From Microvirga soli (GTDB lineage Bacteria; Pseudomonadota; Alphaproteobacteria; Rhizobiales; Beijerinckiaceae): a stretch of 64,000 bases of DNA. Within the stretch, counting starts at the first letter, position 1. Each line of letters begins with the position of its first letter. Both the position numbers and the translations under genes were made by a program. The notes under the pieces were generated by a model. It saw only the letters and a list, made by a program, of their open reading frames with translations, had not been told where the DNA came from and did no database searches. Positions 62,999-64,000 of this stretch are shown here, piece after piece. The stretch spans positions 282,563-346,562 of the forward strand of contig NZ_JAERQE010000003.1 of the NCBI RefSeq assembly GCF_016734765.1. The letters are read 5' to 3'.

Positions 62999-63366
62999 TG
63001 GGTGATTTGTTTCTGCTCAGTGAGCGCCAGCTGGCGCGGATCTCACCGTACTTCCCGCTGGCGCACGGGGTTCCACGCGTAGACGACCGGCGGGTGGTCA
63101 GCGGGATCGTGTACGTGATCCGCAACGGCCTGCAATGGAAGGACGCTCCCAAGGAGTACGGGCCGCACAAGACGCTCTACAACCGGTTCATACGATGGAG
63201 CCGGCTGGGCGTATTCGACCGGATCTTCGCCGCCTTGGCGGGTGAAGGTCCAAAGCCGGAGCGGATCATGATCGATGCTACTCACCTGAAGGCGCACCGG
63301 ACTGCGGCGAGCCTGCTCAAAAAGGGGATGTTCCCCGCCGTATCGGGCGCACGAAAGGCGGCCTGA
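62998..63366 (+). CDS. IS5-family transposase, upstream ORF
   Basis: 122 residues. N-terminal DDE-transposase half: DLFLLSERQLARISPYFPLA, DDRRVVSGIVYVIRNGLQW, first catalytic Asp in IMIDATHLKAHRTAA. It ends shortly after the frameshift site in a non-homologous tail (MFPAVSGARKAA). GGAGG 6 nt upstream of ATG. Confidence 0.88.
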   Translation: MGDLFLLSERQLARISPYFPLAHGVPRVDDRRVVSGIVYVIRNGLQWKDAPKEYGPHKTLYNRFIRWSRLGVFDRIFAALAGEGPKPERIMIDATHLKAHRTAASLLKKGMFPAVSGARKAA

Positions 63367-63755
63367 ACTCCAAGCTCCATGCCGTCTGCGATGGCGCCGG
63401 CAAGCCGATCATTCTGCTTTTGTCAGAAGGGCAGATGAGCGACCATAAGGGTGCTCGGCTCGTCTTGGGAGCGCTGCCTTCTGGCGCAGCGCTGATTGCC
63501 GACCGAGGTTACGACAGCAACTGGTTCCGGGAGGCTCTTGCCGACAAGGACATCACGTCCTGCATTCCGCCCACGAAGAGCCGCAAGGTGCCGATTGCCT
63601 ATGACAAGACGCTGTATCGGCAACGGCACAAGATCGAGAACATGTTCGCCAAGCTCAAGGATTGGCGCCGGGTCGCGACCCGTTATGACCGCTGCGCTCA
63701 CACCTTCTTCTCAGCCATCTGCATCGCGGCGGCTGTCGCCTTCTATCTCAATTAA
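63327..63755 (+). CDS. IS5-family transposase, downstream ORF (-1 frame)
   Basis: Has no proper start of its own; the first in-frame ATG (63435) is inside conserved sequence. Continuing the upstream ORF in the -1 frame at CAAAAAGGGG (63318-63327) gives DVPRRIGRTKGGLNSKLHAV, the expected transposase sequence. Then LIADRGYDSNWF with the second catalytic Asp and YRQRHKIENMFAKLKDWRRV with the Glu complete the DDE triad. Expression by programmed -1 frameshifting is likely. Confidence 0.8.
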   Translation, partial: DVPRRIGRTKGGLNSKLHAVCDGAGKPIILLLSEGQMSDHKGARLVLGALPSGAALIADRGYDSNWFREALADKDITSCIPPTKSRKVPIAYDKTLYRQRHKIENMFAKLKDWRRVATRYDRCAHTFFSAICIAAAVAFYLN

Positions 63756-63781
63756 TGAGTCCTGAGCCTAGTTCCAGTGGA

Positions 63782-63872
63782 TCGTCATGCCCGGGCTTGT
63801 CCCGGGCATCCACGTCTTTATAGCGCCGTGGTTCAAAGACGTGGATGGCCGCAACAAGTGCGGCCATGACGA
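63782..63872. repeat. Perfect cloverleaf palindromic element
   Basis: Closing stem TCGTCAT/ATGACGA (63782-63788, 63866-63872) encloses three perfect hairpins with no unpaired base between them. Arm 1 is 63789-63807 (7-bp stem), arm 2 63808-63846 (12-bp stem ATCCACGTCTTT) and arm 3 63847-63865 (6-bp stem GGCCGC). A second, related partial element (TGTCATCCCGGC, GGGAAGGAGATCCAT) starts at 63880. Resembles the repeat at 33683 in design but not in sequence. Confidence 0.75.
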
Positions 63873-63940
63873 AGAGGGTGTCATCCCGGCGCACGAAGTG
63901 TGGGAAGGAGATCCATGATCACGCTAAAGCGCTTTTGGTC

Positions 63941-64000
63941 TCAGTGTAGGGCATAGCCGGCATGCCTGATCCAGCCTTTGGCATCTTTTGCCGTGATGGT
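63941..64000 (-). CDS. Possible C-terminal end of a leftward gene (cut by window)
   Basis: On the minus strand an open frame enters from the right edge and ends at TGA 63941-63943, reading TITAKDAKGWIRHAGYALH. Twenty codons is too little to identify or to prove coding, but the composition is protein-like. Confidence 0.3.
   Translation of the reverse strand, partial: TITAKDAKGWIRHAGYALH

Larger units (their letters stand above)
62932..63771 (+). mobile_element. IS5-family insertion sequence (two-ORF, IS427-like)
   Basis: About 840 bp. The ends are inverted: CTAGGCTCAGGAC at 62932 on the left and its complement at the right end (GTCCTGAGCCTAG, 63759-63771), continuing imperfectly through ATTAAT. 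CTAG flanks both ends and may be the target duplication. It carries a frameshifted transposase (two ORFs). It inserted just after the Mla-type operon. Confidence 0.85.

Noticed and set aside
62998..63755. Two-part transposase considered as a pseudogene
   Set aside because: Both parts keep DDE residues and join by a single -1 shift at an A/G run, as in functional IS5-family members with frameshifting.
63782..63872. Cloverleaf considered as a tRNA gene
   Set aside because: Arm sizes (7, 12 and 6 bp in inner arms) and loop sequences do not match tRNA. A GGTTCAA string occurs but in the wrong arm, and there is no acceptor/CCA geometry.

Overview
The window is a GC-rich, densely coded stretch of an alphaproteobacterial chromosome. 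Order Hyphomicrobiales is likely, and a Microvirga/Methylobacterium/Bradyrhizobium-type soil or plant-associated heterotroph is an inference. The case rests on the gene families: a bacterial transglutaminase-like cysteine peptidase, two complete branched-chain-amino-acid-type (Liv/HAAT) ABC transporters, a LigD-type repair polymerase, a PuuD-type membrane urate oxidase and an Mla lipid-transport operon. No rRNA, tRNA or CRISPR was seen. One IS5-type insertion sequence lies near the right edge.

Layout. 1-11 kb: the 3' end of glycogen synthase, a secreted glycine-rich repeat protein, a SelO AMPylase, two small unknown genes, an L,D-transpeptidase divergent from an Mfd-family helicase, a small coiled-coil protein, a histidine phosphatase and a transglutaminase-like peptidase. 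11-25 kb: the most coherent block, a putative aerobic CoA-dependent 2-aminobenzoate (anthranilate) catabolic island. A Liv-type importer ending in a kynurenine-formamidase-like hydrolase reads left. An aryl-CoA ligase, fused flavin monooxygenase/old-yellow-enzyme reductase, SDR, MarR regulator, enoyl-CoA hydratase, acyl-CoA dehydrogenase and RidA-family deaminase read right. Two near-identical TTTTAA-N2-TTAAAA palindromes sit in the two control regions and are candidate MarR operators. 25-33 kb: an MscS channel, a GreA/B-like factor, a second Liv transporter and an EamA exporter. 33-40 kb: a thioesterase, SMP-30 protein, universal stress protein, YdcF-like protein, PPK2, a GST and a ligase-less LigD. 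40-45.4 kb: an oligopeptide ABC transporter. 45.5-49.3 kb: purine (urate to allantoate) catabolism with a membrane urate oxidase, HIU hydrolase and a PuuE-UraD fusion. 49.3-58.6 kb: Kbp-like LysM protein, rhodanese, two c-type cytochromes, XRE-cupin regulator, EamA transporter, LpxH-like phosphatase plus glycosyltransferase, an MFS transporter and a dipeptide epimerase. 58.7-62.9 kb: a four-gene Mla-type lipid-transport operon. 62.9-64 kb: an IS5-family element and a perfect cloverleaf palindrome.

As a system, the island could import anthranilate or a formyl/acyl precursor, deacylate it, activate it to the CoA thioester, hydroxylate and reduce the ring, remove the amino group as an enamine and finish by beta-oxidation-like steps. 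The individual enzyme families are recognisable. The exact substrate, the role of RidA and the operator assignment are inferences.
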